Below, in pieces: positions 1 to 5,878 of a stretch of DNA of 26,469 bases. A model generated the notes under the pieces. The model was given only the letters and a program-made list of their open reading frames with translations, was not told the DNA's origin and searched no databases. The stretch is from contig CALZAG010000002.1 in NCBI GenBank assembly GCA_945613045.1, positions 1-26,469 of the forward strand, read 5' to 3'. Every line of letters starts with the position of its first letter. The stretch's first letter is position 1. Origin of the DNA: an uncultured Clostridia bacterium (GTDB lineage Bacteria; Bacillota; Clostridia; Oscillospirales; Oscillospiraceae). The translations under genes and the position numbers were made by a program.

Positions 1-62
1 GCGCAAAAACGATATGCGCCAATCTAAACCCGAATCGCCCCTGCGCCGAGCACGATTTGATG

Positions 63-96
63 TTGATTTTACAAAAGTGTTCTTTTTGATTTTACA
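63..96 (+). promoter_or_regulatory. Tandem direct repeat upstream of pstS, candidate PhoP/PhoB box
   Basis: The 11-mer TTGATTTTACA occurs twice, at 63-73 and 86-96, a 23-bp period (about two helical turns). Each copy ends in TTTACA, which resembles the TTAACA-type half-sites bound by PhoP in Gram-positive bacteria. The repeats sit just upstream of a weak -35, where an activator would bind. Repeat and position are seen; regulator identity is inferred. A half-site at the middle 11-bp step is not convincing. Confidence 0.4.
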
Positions 97-109
97 CGGG
101 AGGAATATC

Positions 110-137
110 TTGTAGGTGCAGAGCAAAAAATCATAAT
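110..137 (+). promoter_or_regulatory. Putative pstS promoter
   Basis: A TTGTAG -35 (110-115) and a CATAAT -10 (132-137) are separated by 16 bp. The -35 is weak and the -10 is good, as expected for an activated promoter. A clear AAGGAG ribosome binding site follows at 151-156, nine bases before the pstS ATG. Confidence 0.4.
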
Positions 138-165
138 AGAAACGAATGAAAAGGAGAACATTCAG

Positions 166-975
166 ATGAAAAAGATAATTAGCCTTGCGCTTGCCGCCAT
201 ACTCATGCTCGCAGCTCTTGCGGGCTGCTCGAAGGACACAGCCGGAGGAACGGTCTCAACTGACGGTTCGACCTCCATGGAGAAGGTCATCGGCGCGCTG
301 GGCGAGGCGTTTGAGCAGAATAACGAGGGCGTGAGCTTCACCTACAACCCCACAGGCTCCGGCTCCGGCATCACCGCGGTGTCCGAGGGACGCTGCGACA
401 TCGGCCTTGCAAGCCGCGCTCTGAGCGACGACGAGGAGGCCTCCGGCCTCACCGGCACCGTGCTTGCCCTTGACGGCATCGCGATCATCGTAAACCCCGA
501 AAACCCCGTTTCCGACCTGAGCCTTGAGACCGTCGCAAAGATATACAAGGGCGAGATCACCAACTGGAAGGAAGTCGGCGGCAATGACGCCGAGATCGTC
601 CTCATCGGCCGCGAGGCCGGAAGCGGCACTCGCGACGGCTTCGAGTCCGTCACCGACACCGAGGACGCCTGCCGGTACCGTCAGGAGCTGACCTCCACCG
701 GCGACGTTATCACAGCCGTTGCCGGCAACCCCAACGCCATCGGCTACGCCTCCCTGTCTTCGGTCAAGGACAGCGTGAAGGCCCTCTCCATCGGCGGCGT
801 GACCCCCACCGAGGCAAGCGTAAAGGACGGCAGCTACGCGGTGCAGCGCCCCTTCATTCTGGTCACGAAGACCGACGGGGAGCTTTCGGAGACCGCTCAG
901 GCGTTCTTCGACTTTGCAACGAGCGCGGACGCAAACGAGATCATCTCCGCGGCCGGCGCGGTACCCGTGAACTGA
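166..975 (+). CDS. pstS: Phosphate ABC transporter substrate-binding lipoprotein PstS
   Basis: Extracellular high-affinity phosphate receptor of the Pst ABC importer. The 269-residue protein begins with a lipoprotein signal peptide: positively charged KK, a hydrophobic core, and a lipobox L18-A19-G20-C21, so it should be lipid-anchored on the outer face of the membrane. The mature part has the PstS hallmarks: a GSTSM phosphate-binding loop near residue 39, GSGSGITAV with DIGLASR around residues 65-85, and EAGSGTRDGFE around residue 150. The start is fixed by AAGGAG nine bases upstream. It is first in a pstSCAB-phoU operon. A strong stem-loop separates it from pstC, which suggests that the binding protein is made in excess of the channel. 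Length is normal for Firmicutes PstS. Assignment is secure from motifs and context. Confidence 0.96.
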   Translation: MKKIISLALAAILMLAALAGCSKDTAGGTVSTDGSTSMEKVIGALGEAFEQNNEGVSFTYNPTGSGSGITAVSEGRCDIGLASRALSDDEEASGLTGTVLALDGIAIIVNPENPVSDLSLETVAKIYKGEITNWKEVGGNDAEIVLIGREAGSGTRDGFESVTDTEDACRYRQELTSTGDVITAVAGNPNAIGYASLSSVKDSVKALSIGGVTPTEASVKDGSYAVQRPFILVTKTDGELSETAQAFFDFATSADANEIISAAGAVPVN

Positions 976-988
976 ACAGGAACGGCAG

Positions 989-1010
989 GGCGGCATTTTA
1001 AAATGCCGCC
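989..1010 (+). promoter_or_regulatory. Perfect 22-bp palindrome (stem-loop) between pstS and pstC
   Basis: GGCGGCATTTT is followed directly by its exact reverse complement AAAATGCCGCC. In RNA this is a strong GC-based stem with an A/T apex. No T-run follows, so it is not a classical terminator. In pst operons such intercistronic stem-loops typically protect or delimit the pstS message and allow higher PstS expression. That role is inferred here. Confidence 0.6.
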
Positions 1011-1037
1011 GGCTGTCCTTTATGAAAGGCAGAGCGA

Positions 1038-1910
1038 ATGAAGAACTCAAAGCGATTATTTGAAAACACCGTCCACGGCATTTTCCTCGTGCTGGGTCTG
1101 ATAACCGTGGGCTGCGTCCTGCTCATCACGGTCTATCTCGTGATAAGCGGCCTGCCCGCCATCCGCGAGATCGGACTTGCAAAGTTCCTGTTCGGAAAGG
1201 TATGGAGCCCCACCGGAGCCGAGCCGGAATTCGGCATACTTCCCTTCATCCTGACCAGCGTTTACGGCACCGCGGGCGCCATACTTCTGGGCGTGCCGGT
1301 GGGCTTTTTCGCGGCGGTGTATCTTGCCAAGGCCGCGCCCCCGCGGCTGAAGAGCACGGTGGAATCGGCGGTAAGCCTGCTTGCGGGCATACCCTCGGTC
1401 GTATACGGCCTAGTGGGTATGCTGGTGCTGGTGCCGGGGATAAGAAAGCTGTTCAATGTCCCGGACGGCGCGAGCCTGCTGGCGGCGATAATCGTGCTGG
1501 CGGTGATGATACTGCCGTCGATCATCAAGGTCTCCATGACCGCGCTGGAGGCGGTGCCGAAGGAGTACGAGGACGCGTCCCTCGCGCTGGGCGCGACGCC
1601 GGAGGAGACCTGGTTCCGTGTTTCCGTTCCCGCCGCGAAAAGCGGCATCGCCGCCGCGGTGGTGCTGGGCGTGGGCAGAGCTATAGGCGAAGCGATGGCG
1701 GTCATGATGGTCTCGGGCAACGTTGCGAATATGCCCTCGCTGTTCCAGAGCGTGCGCTTTTTGACCACCGCCGTTGCCAGCGAGATGTCATACGCCGGGC
1801 AGGGACTGCACCGGCAGGCGCTGTTTTCTGTGGCGCTGGTGCTGTTTCTGTTCATCATGCTCATCAACGCGGCGCTCAACTTCTTTCTCAAGCGCAAAGA
1901 CAAAGCATAG
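1038..1910 (+). CDS. pstC: Phosphate ABC transporter permease PstC
   Basis: One of the two membrane subunits forming the phosphate channel with PstA. The 290-residue protein has an N-terminal membrane helix (about residues 14-37), then the PstC signature WSPTGAEPEFGILPF, and about five further hydrophobic segments. The cytoplasmic EAA-type coupling loop that docks on the ATPase is visible from E171 (EAVPKEYEDASLALGAT), followed by the conserved GVGRAIGEAMAV segment. The ATG is preceded by GAAAGGCAGAG. It lies 62 bp after pstS and 14 bp before pstA. A second open frame overlaps most of this gene, but its translation has no membrane-protein character and it is only an upstream extension of the pstA frame. 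Confidence 0.95.
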   Translation: MKNSKRLFENTVHGIFLVLGLITVGCVLLITVYLVISGLPAIREIGLAKFLFGKVWSPTGAEPEFGILPFILTSVYGTAGAILLGVPVGFFAAVYLAKAAPPRLKSTVESAVSLLAGIPSVVYGLVGMLVLVPGIRKLFNVPDGASLLAAIIVLAVMILPSIIKVSMTALEAVPKEYEDASLALGATPEETWFRVSVPAAKSGIAAAVVLGVGRAIGEAMAVMMVSGNVANMPSLFQSVRFLTTAVASEMSYAGQGLHRQALFSVALVLFLFIMLINAALNFFLKRKDKA

Positions 1911-1924
1911 CGGAGGGACGGACG

Positions 1925-2788
1925 ATGCGGGAAAAAACTGTTTCGGCAAAACGAAAAGCCTATATCGGGCTAATGCGCGCTCTGATGGCGGCGGCTTCCG
2001 TGCTGACCTGCGCGCTGGTGCTGTTTTTGATAATATATGTGCTATGCAAGGGGCTGCCCAACATCTCATGGGAGCTTCTCTCGACCAAGCCGAGCTACTT
2101 ATCGGATACGATAGGCATACTGCCTGACATTATGAACACGATTTACATCGTGATAACGACCATCGCGATAGTACTGCCGCTGGGCGTGGGCGCGGCCATA
2201 TACCTGACCGAGTACGCGGGCAGCAAAAAGGTCGTCGGCGTCATCGAGTACGCGGCGGAGACCCTCTCGGGCATACCCTCGATCATATACGGCCTTGTAG
2301 GAATGCTGTTTTTCTGCGGCTTTCTCGGTATGAAGACCTCGCTGCTGGCAGGCAGCCTCACGCTCGTTATCATGAACCTGCCCACCGTCATGCGGACAAC
2401 GCAGGAGAGCCTCAAAACTGTACCGCAGAGCTACCGCGAGGGCGCCTTCGGCCTCGGCGCGGGAAAATGGCGCGTCGTGCGCACGGTGGTTCTGCCCGGC
2501 TGCGTCGACGGCATCATAACGGGCTGCATCCTGTCCGTGGGCCGCATCCTCGGCGAGACGGCGGCGCTTTTGTACACGGCCGGCTTTGCCCACGCGCTGT
2601 ACGGCTTCATTGATGGGCTCGGGAACGCCGGCGCGACCCTGACCGTCGCACTTTACGTCTACGCCAAGGAGCAGGGTGAATTCGACGTCGCCTTTGCCAT
2701 CGCCTCCATCCTGATGCTGCTGGCGCTCATAATAAACCTTGCGGCGTCACTCGTCGGGAAACATTTCAACAACAGGAGAAAAGCATGA
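1925..2788 (+). CDS. pstA: Phosphate ABC transporter permease PstA
   Basis: Second channel subunit of the phosphate importer, 287 residues. The open frame extends far upstream through pstC, but the start is placed at 1925 because the PstA-like sequence (MREKTVSAKRKAYIGLMRAL) begins there, just after GGAGGGACG, and pstC ends at 1910. Hydrophobic segments include about residues 18-40 and the block with NTIYIVITTIAIVLPLGVGAAIYLTEYAG. The EAA coupling loop is around residues 160-180 (LKTVPQSYREGAFGLGAGKW), followed by SVGRILGETAALLYTAG, the PstA counterpart of the PstC loop. It overlaps pstB by 4 bp (ATGA), so translation of the two is probably coupled. Confidence 0.95.
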   Translation: MREKTVSAKRKAYIGLMRALMAAASVLTCALVLFLIIYVLCKGLPNISWELLSTKPSYLSDTIGILPDIMNTIYIVITTIAIVLPLGVGAAIYLTEYAGSKKVVGVIEYAAETLSGIPSIIYGLVGMLFFCGFLGMKTSLLAGSLTLVIMNLPTVMRTTQESLKTVPQSYREGAFGLGAGKWRVVRTVVLPGCVDGIITGCILSVGRILGETAALLYTAGFAHALYGFIDGLGNAGATLTVALYVYAKEQGEFDVAFAIASILMLLALIINLAASLVGKHFNNRRKA

Positions 2789-3540
2789 GCGAAGCTATTA
2801 CGGTTAAAGACCTTTGCCTGTGGTACGGAAACGCGCAGGCGCTCAAAAATGTGAATATAAGCATCTCCGAAAAGAGCATAACCGCCCTCATCGGGCCCTC
2901 GGGCTGCGGAAAGTCGACCTTTTTGAAGACGCTCGACCGCATGAACGACCTCATCCCCGGGGTGAAGATAACGGGGCTGGTCGAATACGGGGGACAGGAC
3001 ATCTTCGCGCCCTCGGTGGACGTGAGCGAGCTGCGCCGCAGGATAGGCATGGTGTTCCAGAAGCCCAACCCCTTCCCCATGAGCATCTACGACAACGTCG
3101 CCTACGGCCCGCGTACCCACGGCATCACCGCGAGGGCCGAGCTTGACGATATCGTCGAGCGCTCCCTGCGCGACGCGGCCATATGGGACGAGGTAAAGGA
3201 CAGGCTGAAAAAGTCCGCCCTGGGGCTGTCCGGCGGCCAGCAGCAGCGGCTTTGCATCGCAAGGGCGCTGGCCGTGGAGCCGGAGGTACTGCTGATGGAC
3301 GAGCCCACCAGCGCCCTCGACCCCATCTCAACCTCGAAGATAGAGGAGCTGGCGCTTCAGCTCAAGGAGAAATACACGATAATCATCGTCACCCACAATA
3401 TGCAGCAGGCGGCGCGCATCTCCGACTACACGGCCTTCTTCCTGCTGGGCGAGCTCATCGAGTTCGGAAAAACCGAGGAGCTGTTCGCTCAGCCGAAGGA
3501 CAAGCGCACCGAGGACTACATTACGGGGAGGTTCGGATAA
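2785..3540 (+). CDS. pstB: Phosphate ABC transporter ATP-binding protein PstB
   Basis: Cytoplasmic ATPase that powers phosphate import, 251 residues, the normal length. All ABC motifs are intact: Walker A G37-PSGCGKS-T45, the Q-loop in GMVFQKPNPFPMS, the signature LSGGQQQR at 148-155, Walker B ending in D172-E173 (LLMDEPTSALDP), and the switch histidine H204 (VTHNMQQ). KPNPFPMSIYDNVAYGPR is characteristic of PstB among ABC ATPases. The ATG overlaps the end of pstA (ATGA), and its stop overlaps the phoU start (TAATG), so the three cistrons are tightly coupled. Confidence 0.97.
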   Translation: MSEAITVKDLCLWYGNAQALKNVNISISEKSITALIGPSGCGKSTFLKTLDRMNDLIPGVKITGLVEYGGQDIFAPSVDVSELRRRIGMVFQKPNPFPMSIYDNVAYGPRTHGITARAELDDIVERSLRDAAIWDEVKDRLKKSALGLSGGQQQRLCIARALAVEPEVLLMDEPTSALDPISTSKIEELALQLKEKYTIIIVTHNMQQAARISDYTAFFLLGELIEFGKTEELFAQPKDKRTEDYITGRFG

Positions 3541-4196
3541 TGAGAAGCAGATTTGACGAGCAGCTTGCCCTGCTCAACCGAAAGCTCATTGAGATGGGCG
3601 CAATGTGCGAGGAGGTCATCGCCCTCGCAGCAAAAGCTCTGTCCGAAGGCGGTGAGCTGGCCTCGCGGGTCGCTCCGCTGGACGCGGAGATAGACCACCT
3701 CGAGCGCGATATTGAGTCGCTGTGCCTGAAGTTGCTCTTGCAGCAGCAGCCCGTGGCGCGGGACCTGCGCCAGATCTCCGCCGCGCTTAAGATGATAACC
3801 GACATGGAGCGCATCGGCGATCAGGCCGAGGACATCGCCGAGATCATTGAATTCATGGACGGACGCAGCGTCGCCGAGTGCGCCTACATCGGCGAGATGG
3901 CCCGCGCAGCCATAAAAATGGTGACCGAGAGCGTTGACGCCTATGTCCGGCAGGACGTCGGCCTTGCCGAGAGCGTCATCGACTACGACGACGTCGTCGA
4001 CGACTATTTCATCAAGGTCAGAAGCGCGCTCATCGGCCTTATCGCGGCTCATCCCGACGACGGGGAATACGCCATCGACCTGCTCATGATAGCTAAGTAC
4101 TTCGAGCGCATCGGCGACCACGCGACGAACATCGCCGAGTGGGTGGTGTTCTCCGTGACCGGAGTTCACAAGAGCGAAGAAATACAACAATATTGA
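3540..4196 (+). CDS. phoU: Phosphate signalling complex protein PhoU
   Basis: Cytoplasmic negative regulator linking Pst transport to the PhoR/PhoB-type sensor. The 218-residue protein starts at 3540, where the pstB stop and the ATG share one base (TAATG); the open frame extends upstream inside pstB, but the PhoU-like sequence begins at MRSRFDEQL. Two PhoU helical repeats are visible, about residues 15-100 and 118-205, each with the metal-binding-type signature: ITDMERIGDQAEDIAE and MIAKYFERIGDHATNIAEW. No PhoP/PhoR genes lie in the window. It is last in the operon, followed within 10 bp by a terminator hairpin. Confidence 0.95.
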   Translation: MRSRFDEQLALLNRKLIEMGAMCEEVIALAAKALSEGGELASRVAPLDAEIDHLERDIESLCLKLLLQQQPVARDLRQISAALKMITDMERIGDQAEDIAEIIEFMDGRSVAECAYIGEMARAAIKMVTESVDAYVRQDVGLAESVIDYDDVVDDYFIKVRSALIGLIAAHPDDGEYAIDLLMIAKYFERIGDHATNIAEWVVFSVTGVHKSEEIQQY

Positions 4197-4202
4197 AAAA
4201 GA

Positions 4203-4229
4203 AAAGACCGCCCAGACAGGGCGGTCTTT
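4203..4229. terminator. Bidirectional terminator after phoU
   Basis: An 11-bp stem, AAAGACCGCCC / GGGCGGTCTTT, with loop AGACA. It begins 7 bp after the phoU stop. On the plus strand the T-run is short. Read on the minus strand it is followed by TTTTCTTTTTC, so it may work better against transcription arriving from the convergent aminotransferase gene. Confidence 0.75.
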
Positions 4230-4264
4230 GCTCAGCGTGTCAAAAAAGTACTCAAATAAATGAG

Positions 4265-4439
4265 CGCCCAAGGCTTCCCCTTGAGGGGAAGCTGTCGGCC
4301 TCAAGGCCGACTGATGAGGTGTGCGGGAAAATGCCGCATTTTAAGGAAACTTCCGGCGAATTCGTAACATGTTCCACCTCATCCGGCGCTTCGCGCCACC
4401 TTCCCCTCAAGGGGAAGGCATTCGGCTGCTCCGAAGCAG
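4265..4439. repeat. Multi-hairpin palindromic repeat element (MITE/REP-like), about 175 bp
   Basis: Nested and serial palindromes fill this non-coding stretch: 4273-4292 (GCTTCCCC, TTGA, GGGGAAGC), 4295-4310 (TCGGCC, TCAA, GGCCGA), an outer pair 4313-4321 / 4375-4383 (GATGAGGTG with CACCTCATC), 4385-4397 (GGCGC, TTC, GCGCC), 4399-4418 (CCTTCCCC, TCAA, GGGGAAGG) and 4421-4435 (TTCGG, CTGCT, CCGAA). The two TTCCCC-TxxA-GGGGAA hairpins look like terminal inverted repeats. The hexamer AATGAG occurs just outside both ends (4259-4264 and 4440-4445), a possible target duplication. From memory, similar TTCCCCTYRAGGGGAA repeats are abundant in gut Ruminococcaceae, but no search was possible. It encodes no convincing protein, so it would need a transposase in trans. 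Confidence 0.65.
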
Positions 4440-4461
4440 AATGAGGTTTATCGACAGTTTG

Positions 4462-4488
4462 AAGACAGGGCAAACGCCCTGTCTTTTT
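4462..4488. terminator. Terminator between the repeat element and the aminotransferase gene
   Basis: A 10-bp stem AAGACAGGGC / GCCCTGTCTT with loop AAAC, followed on the plus strand by a T-run (TTTTTGCTTT). It lies about 16 bp beyond the stop of the minus-strand aminotransferase gene. The T-run favours plus-strand termination. Confidence 0.7.
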
Positions 4489-4503
4489 GCTTTATATGCC
4501 GTG

Positions 4504-5694
4504 TTATCTGTTGTTGTAAGCCTCAATGCCCTTTTTCAGCAGCTCCATGGAGCGGGTGATGTCGGCCTCGTTGATGACATAGGCCATGCGTATCTCGTTG
4601 ACACCCGTGTGCGGAGTTTTATAGAAGCTCTCGGCGGGGGTGAACATGAGCGTGTCGCCGTTGTCGTCAAACTCCTCGAGCATCCAGATCTGGAACTTCT
4701 CGGCGTCGTCGACCGGCAGGGCGGCCATGACGTAAAACGCGCCCTTGGGCTCGGAGTAGACAACGCCGTCGATCTTCTTGAGTCCCTCGACGAGCGCGTC
4801 CTTGCGCGCACAGTATTCCCTGCGCACCGCTTCAAAATAATCGGGGCCCACGGAGTAGAGCGCCGCGGAGGCGATCTGGTCGATGGTGGAGGTGCACAGA
4901 CGGCCCTGGCACCACTTCATCGCGTGGTTGTACAGCTCCTTGTTTCTGGTTATCATGCAGCCGATGCGCGCGCCGCAGGCGGAAAAGCGCTTGGAGACAG
5001 AGTCGATGACGACAACATTGTCCTCATAGCCCTCAAGCTGCAGAAGGCTCATGAGCTTCTCGCCGCCGTAGACAAATTCGCGGTAGACCTCGTCACCGAT
5101 GATGAAAAGTCCGTGCTCGCGGGCGATATCCGCCATGAGACGCAGCTCCTCCTCGGTCAGGACGGTGCCGGTGGGGTTGCCGGGATTTGTGAACATGATG
5201 GCGCGGGTGCGCTCGTTTATGCAGGCCTCCACGCGCTCGCGCACGGCGAACCTGTAGCCCTCCTCGGGCTTTGTGGTGATGGGGCGGACGCTCGCTCCGG
5301 TGAGGGTCACGAAGGTGGAATAGTTGGGATAAAACGGCTCGGGGATGATGATCTCGTCGCCCTCGTCGAGGATGCAGGAAAGGGCGATCTGAAGCGCCTC
5401 GGAGCCGCCGGTGGTGATGAGCACCTGCTTGCTGTTTATCGGCGCGTCGATTCTTCCGTAGTAGTCGACGACGGCGTTTATCATCTCGGGAACGCCGTCG
5501 GAGGGCGCGTACTCCAGAACCGGCTGGGAGAAGTTTTTAACCGCCTCAAAGTAGGCCTCGGGGGTCGCGATGTCCGGCTGGCCGATGTTAAGGTGGTAAA
5601 CCTTCTTGCCGTTTTTCACGGCCTCGGCGGCGTAGGGAGCGAATTTTCTCATGGGAGAAAGCCCGCATTTTTCTATCTTACTTGAATATTTCAC
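4504..5694 (-). CDS. Pyridoxal phosphate-dependent aminotransferase (class I/II fold)
   Basis: Cytoplasmic PLP enzyme transferring amino groups between an amino acid and a 2-oxoacid. Substrate cannot be read from the sequence. The family is shown by LNIGQPDI near the N-terminus, TTGGSEALQIAL, TNPGNPTG, the DEVYREFVY segment, and the PLP lysine in DSVSKRFSACGARIG (K235 counted from the chosen start). About 396 residues, the usual fold-type I length. Start choice: the frame is open upstream, and an ATG at 5706 has GGAAAGG directly abutting it, too close to work. The in-frame GTG at 5694 has AAGGATGG eight bases upstream, and the protein then begins KYSSKIEKCGLSPMRKF, as relatives do. It diverges from addB and converges on the pst operon. 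Confidence 0.88.
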   Translation of the reverse strand: MKYSSKIEKCGLSPMRKFAPYAAEAVKNGKKVYHLNIGQPDIATPEAYFEAVKNFSQPVLEYAPSDGVPEMINAVVDYYGRIDAPINSKQVLITTGGSEALQIALSCILDEGDEIIIPEPFYPNYSTFVTLTGASVRPITTKPEEGYRFAVRERVEACINERTRAIMFTNPGNPTGTVLTEEELRLMADIAREHGLFIIGDEVYREFVYGGEKLMSLLQLEGYEDNVVVIDSVSKRFSACGARIGCMITRNKELYNHAMKWCQGRLCTSTIDQIASAALYSVGPDYFEAVRREYCARKDALVEGLKKIDGVVYSEPKGAFYVMAALPVDDAEKFQIWMLEEFDDNGDTLMFTPAESFYKTPHTGVNEIRMAYVINEADITRSMELLKKGIEAYNNR

Positions 5695-5734
5695 TTGTTG
5701 AACCATCCTTTCCAAATTCTTTGAGCTTTCCAAT

Positions 5735-5763
5735 ATTTTACCACCCGCACGGACCATATGCAA
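5735..5763 (-). promoter_or_regulatory. Putative promoter of the aminotransferase gene
   Basis: On the minus strand, TTGCAT (complement of 5758-5763) and TAAAAT (complement of 5735-5740) are separated by 17 bp. This gives a short leader before the start at 5694. Confidence 0.55.
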
Positions 5764-5810
5764 CCGCGTGGCGCAAGAAAAGCTTGACAAGTTTTTCGCA
5801 TAAAAGGTAT

Positions 5811-5842
5811 CTCTTGCCCATGGAGCAAGAGTTTGATACAAT
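5811..5842 (+). promoter_or_regulatory. Putative addB promoter with an overlapping dyad
   Basis: TTGCCC (5814-5819) and TACAAT (5837-5842) are 17 bp apart. An inverted repeat CTCTTGC-N7-GCAAGAG (5811-5831) covers the -35 and much of the spacer, which could be an operator. An alternative -35, TTGACA at 5784-5789, lacks a good -10 at the right distance. Confidence 0.45.
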
Positions 5843-5878
5843 ATATTAATAAAGCAAAAGTACAAAGGCGGTGAAGGG

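Noticed and set aside
1..62. Short inverted repeat GCGCA...TGCGC at the window start
   Set aside because: Only 5 bp with a 9-base loop and no T-run; too weak to call a terminator, and the upstream gene is not visible.
256..1050. 264-codon antisense open frame over pstS
   Set aside because: It mirrors a clear pstS gene, has no recognised motif, and long antisense frames are expected in GC-rich DNA.
1202..1924. Long plus-strand open frame running through pstC into pstA
   Set aside because: The upstream 241 codons translate to a Gly/Arg-rich, non-membrane sequence in the wrong frame over pstC. The recognisable PstA begins at 1925 after a good SD.
4369..5685. 438-codon open frame antisense to the aminotransferase
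   Set aside because: Its start lies in the palindromic repeat and the rest is the complement of a gene with intact PLP motifs. The translation is repetitive Val/Asp/Gly/Leu, typical of antisense shadows.
5784..5812. Exact TTGACA as -35 for addB
   Set aside because: The base calls at the correct distance (GTATCT/TATCTC) are a poor -10, and the TTGCCC/TACAAT pair closer to the gene scores better overall.
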